A program made the position numbers and the translations under genes. The notes below the pieces were generated by a model. It had not been told where the DNA came from and ran no database searches. It saw only the letters and a program-made list of their open reading frames with translations. Positions 63,934-64,000 of a stretch of DNA of 64,000 bases are shown piece after piece; within the stretch, counting starts at the first letter, position 1; the number at the start of each line of letters is the position of its first letter. The stretch lies in contig NZ_JAYKTT020000001.1 in NCBI RefSeq assembly GCF_038404745.2, positions 372,001 to 436,000 on the forward strand. The letters run 5' to 3'. Source of the stretch: Chlorogloeopsis sp038404745. GTDB lineage: Bacteria > Cyanobacteriota > Cyanobacteriia > Cyanobacteriales > Nostocaceae.

Positions 63934-63978
63934 GGCAGGAGGCAGAGGAGCCACTGCGCCCTTGGAGGTTAAGAGGAG

Positions 63979-63999
63979 GCGGAGCGTCTCCGGCTCCGC
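63979..63999. repeat. Palindrome at the right window edge
   Basis: GCGGAGC (63979-63985) and GCTCCGC (63993-63999) pair with a 7-nt loop, preceded by a GGCAGGAGGCAGAGG repeat at 63935-63949. It is a common cyanobacterial intergenic palindrome and could act as a terminator for the kinase operon. The window ends here. Confidence 0.5.
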
Positions 64000-64000
64000 T

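Overview
The window comes from a filamentous, probably nostocalean, cyanobacterium. The evidence is the frequent HIP1 octamers (GCGATCGC), the cyanobacterial families (PxcA/CemA, NifJ, the kdpA-B-G-C gene order, SirB1-TPR protein, WD40 STAND ATPase, cyanobacterial peptidylarginine deiminase), the short interspersed repeats (GGCAGGAGGCAG, AATGACTAATGAC and GGGGACAAGG types) and a type I-D CRISPR system. I saw no rRNA, tRNA, prophage module or intact transposase gene.

Layout. 1-7 kb: end of an unidentified gene, a PQQ-type sugar dehydrogenase lipoprotein, and a minus-strand kdp potassium-ATPase operon (TrkA-C-like ORF, kdpA, kdpB, a KdpF/KdpG-like peptide, kdpC). 7-9 kb: a sensor kinase and a NarL-type regulator. 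9-22 kb: housekeeping and single genes (SirB1-TPR, SRPBCC protein, MscS-like channel, aspartoacylase-like protein, dynamin/Era-like GTPase, tpiA-folP, SPFH protein, APH-fold kinase, hydrolase, SDR). 22-27 kb: a large STAND ATPase with 14 WD40 repeats, then about 1 kb with no gene. 27-37 kb: a small secreted protein, a relic of a second nifJ, a complete peptidylarginine deiminase, nifJ, pxcA, an alcohol dehydrogenase and a Uma2 protein.

37.9-54.3 kb is the main accessory region, a type I-D CRISPR-Cas locus read on the minus strand: cas3', [mini-CRISPR, winged-helix protein, structured RNA/element, DUF433, YhcG-like nuclease], cas10d, csc2, csc1, a 2OG-Fe(II) oxygenase, cas6, a broken four-helix-bundle gene, a frameshifted cas4, cas1, cas2, leader and a 20-repeat array. 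A WYL regulator diverges from cas3'. Interference genes look intact. The adaptation accessory cas4 is broken by a perfect 37-bp tandem duplication.

The most interesting signal is a degenerate two-repeat CRISPR unit directly downstream of cas3'. Its pseudo-spacer begins with nine bases that recur twice, each time next to a type I-D-like GTT PAM, in the intergenic promoter region beside it. This is the layout expected of a crRNA-like regulatory RNA (CreA/CreR logic) and, as far as I know, is not described for type I-D.

54.3-64 kb: a relic of a formylglycine-generating-enzyme gene, moaE, and a cluster of four multi-domain sensor kinases and response regulators, two of which look like duplicated paralogues.
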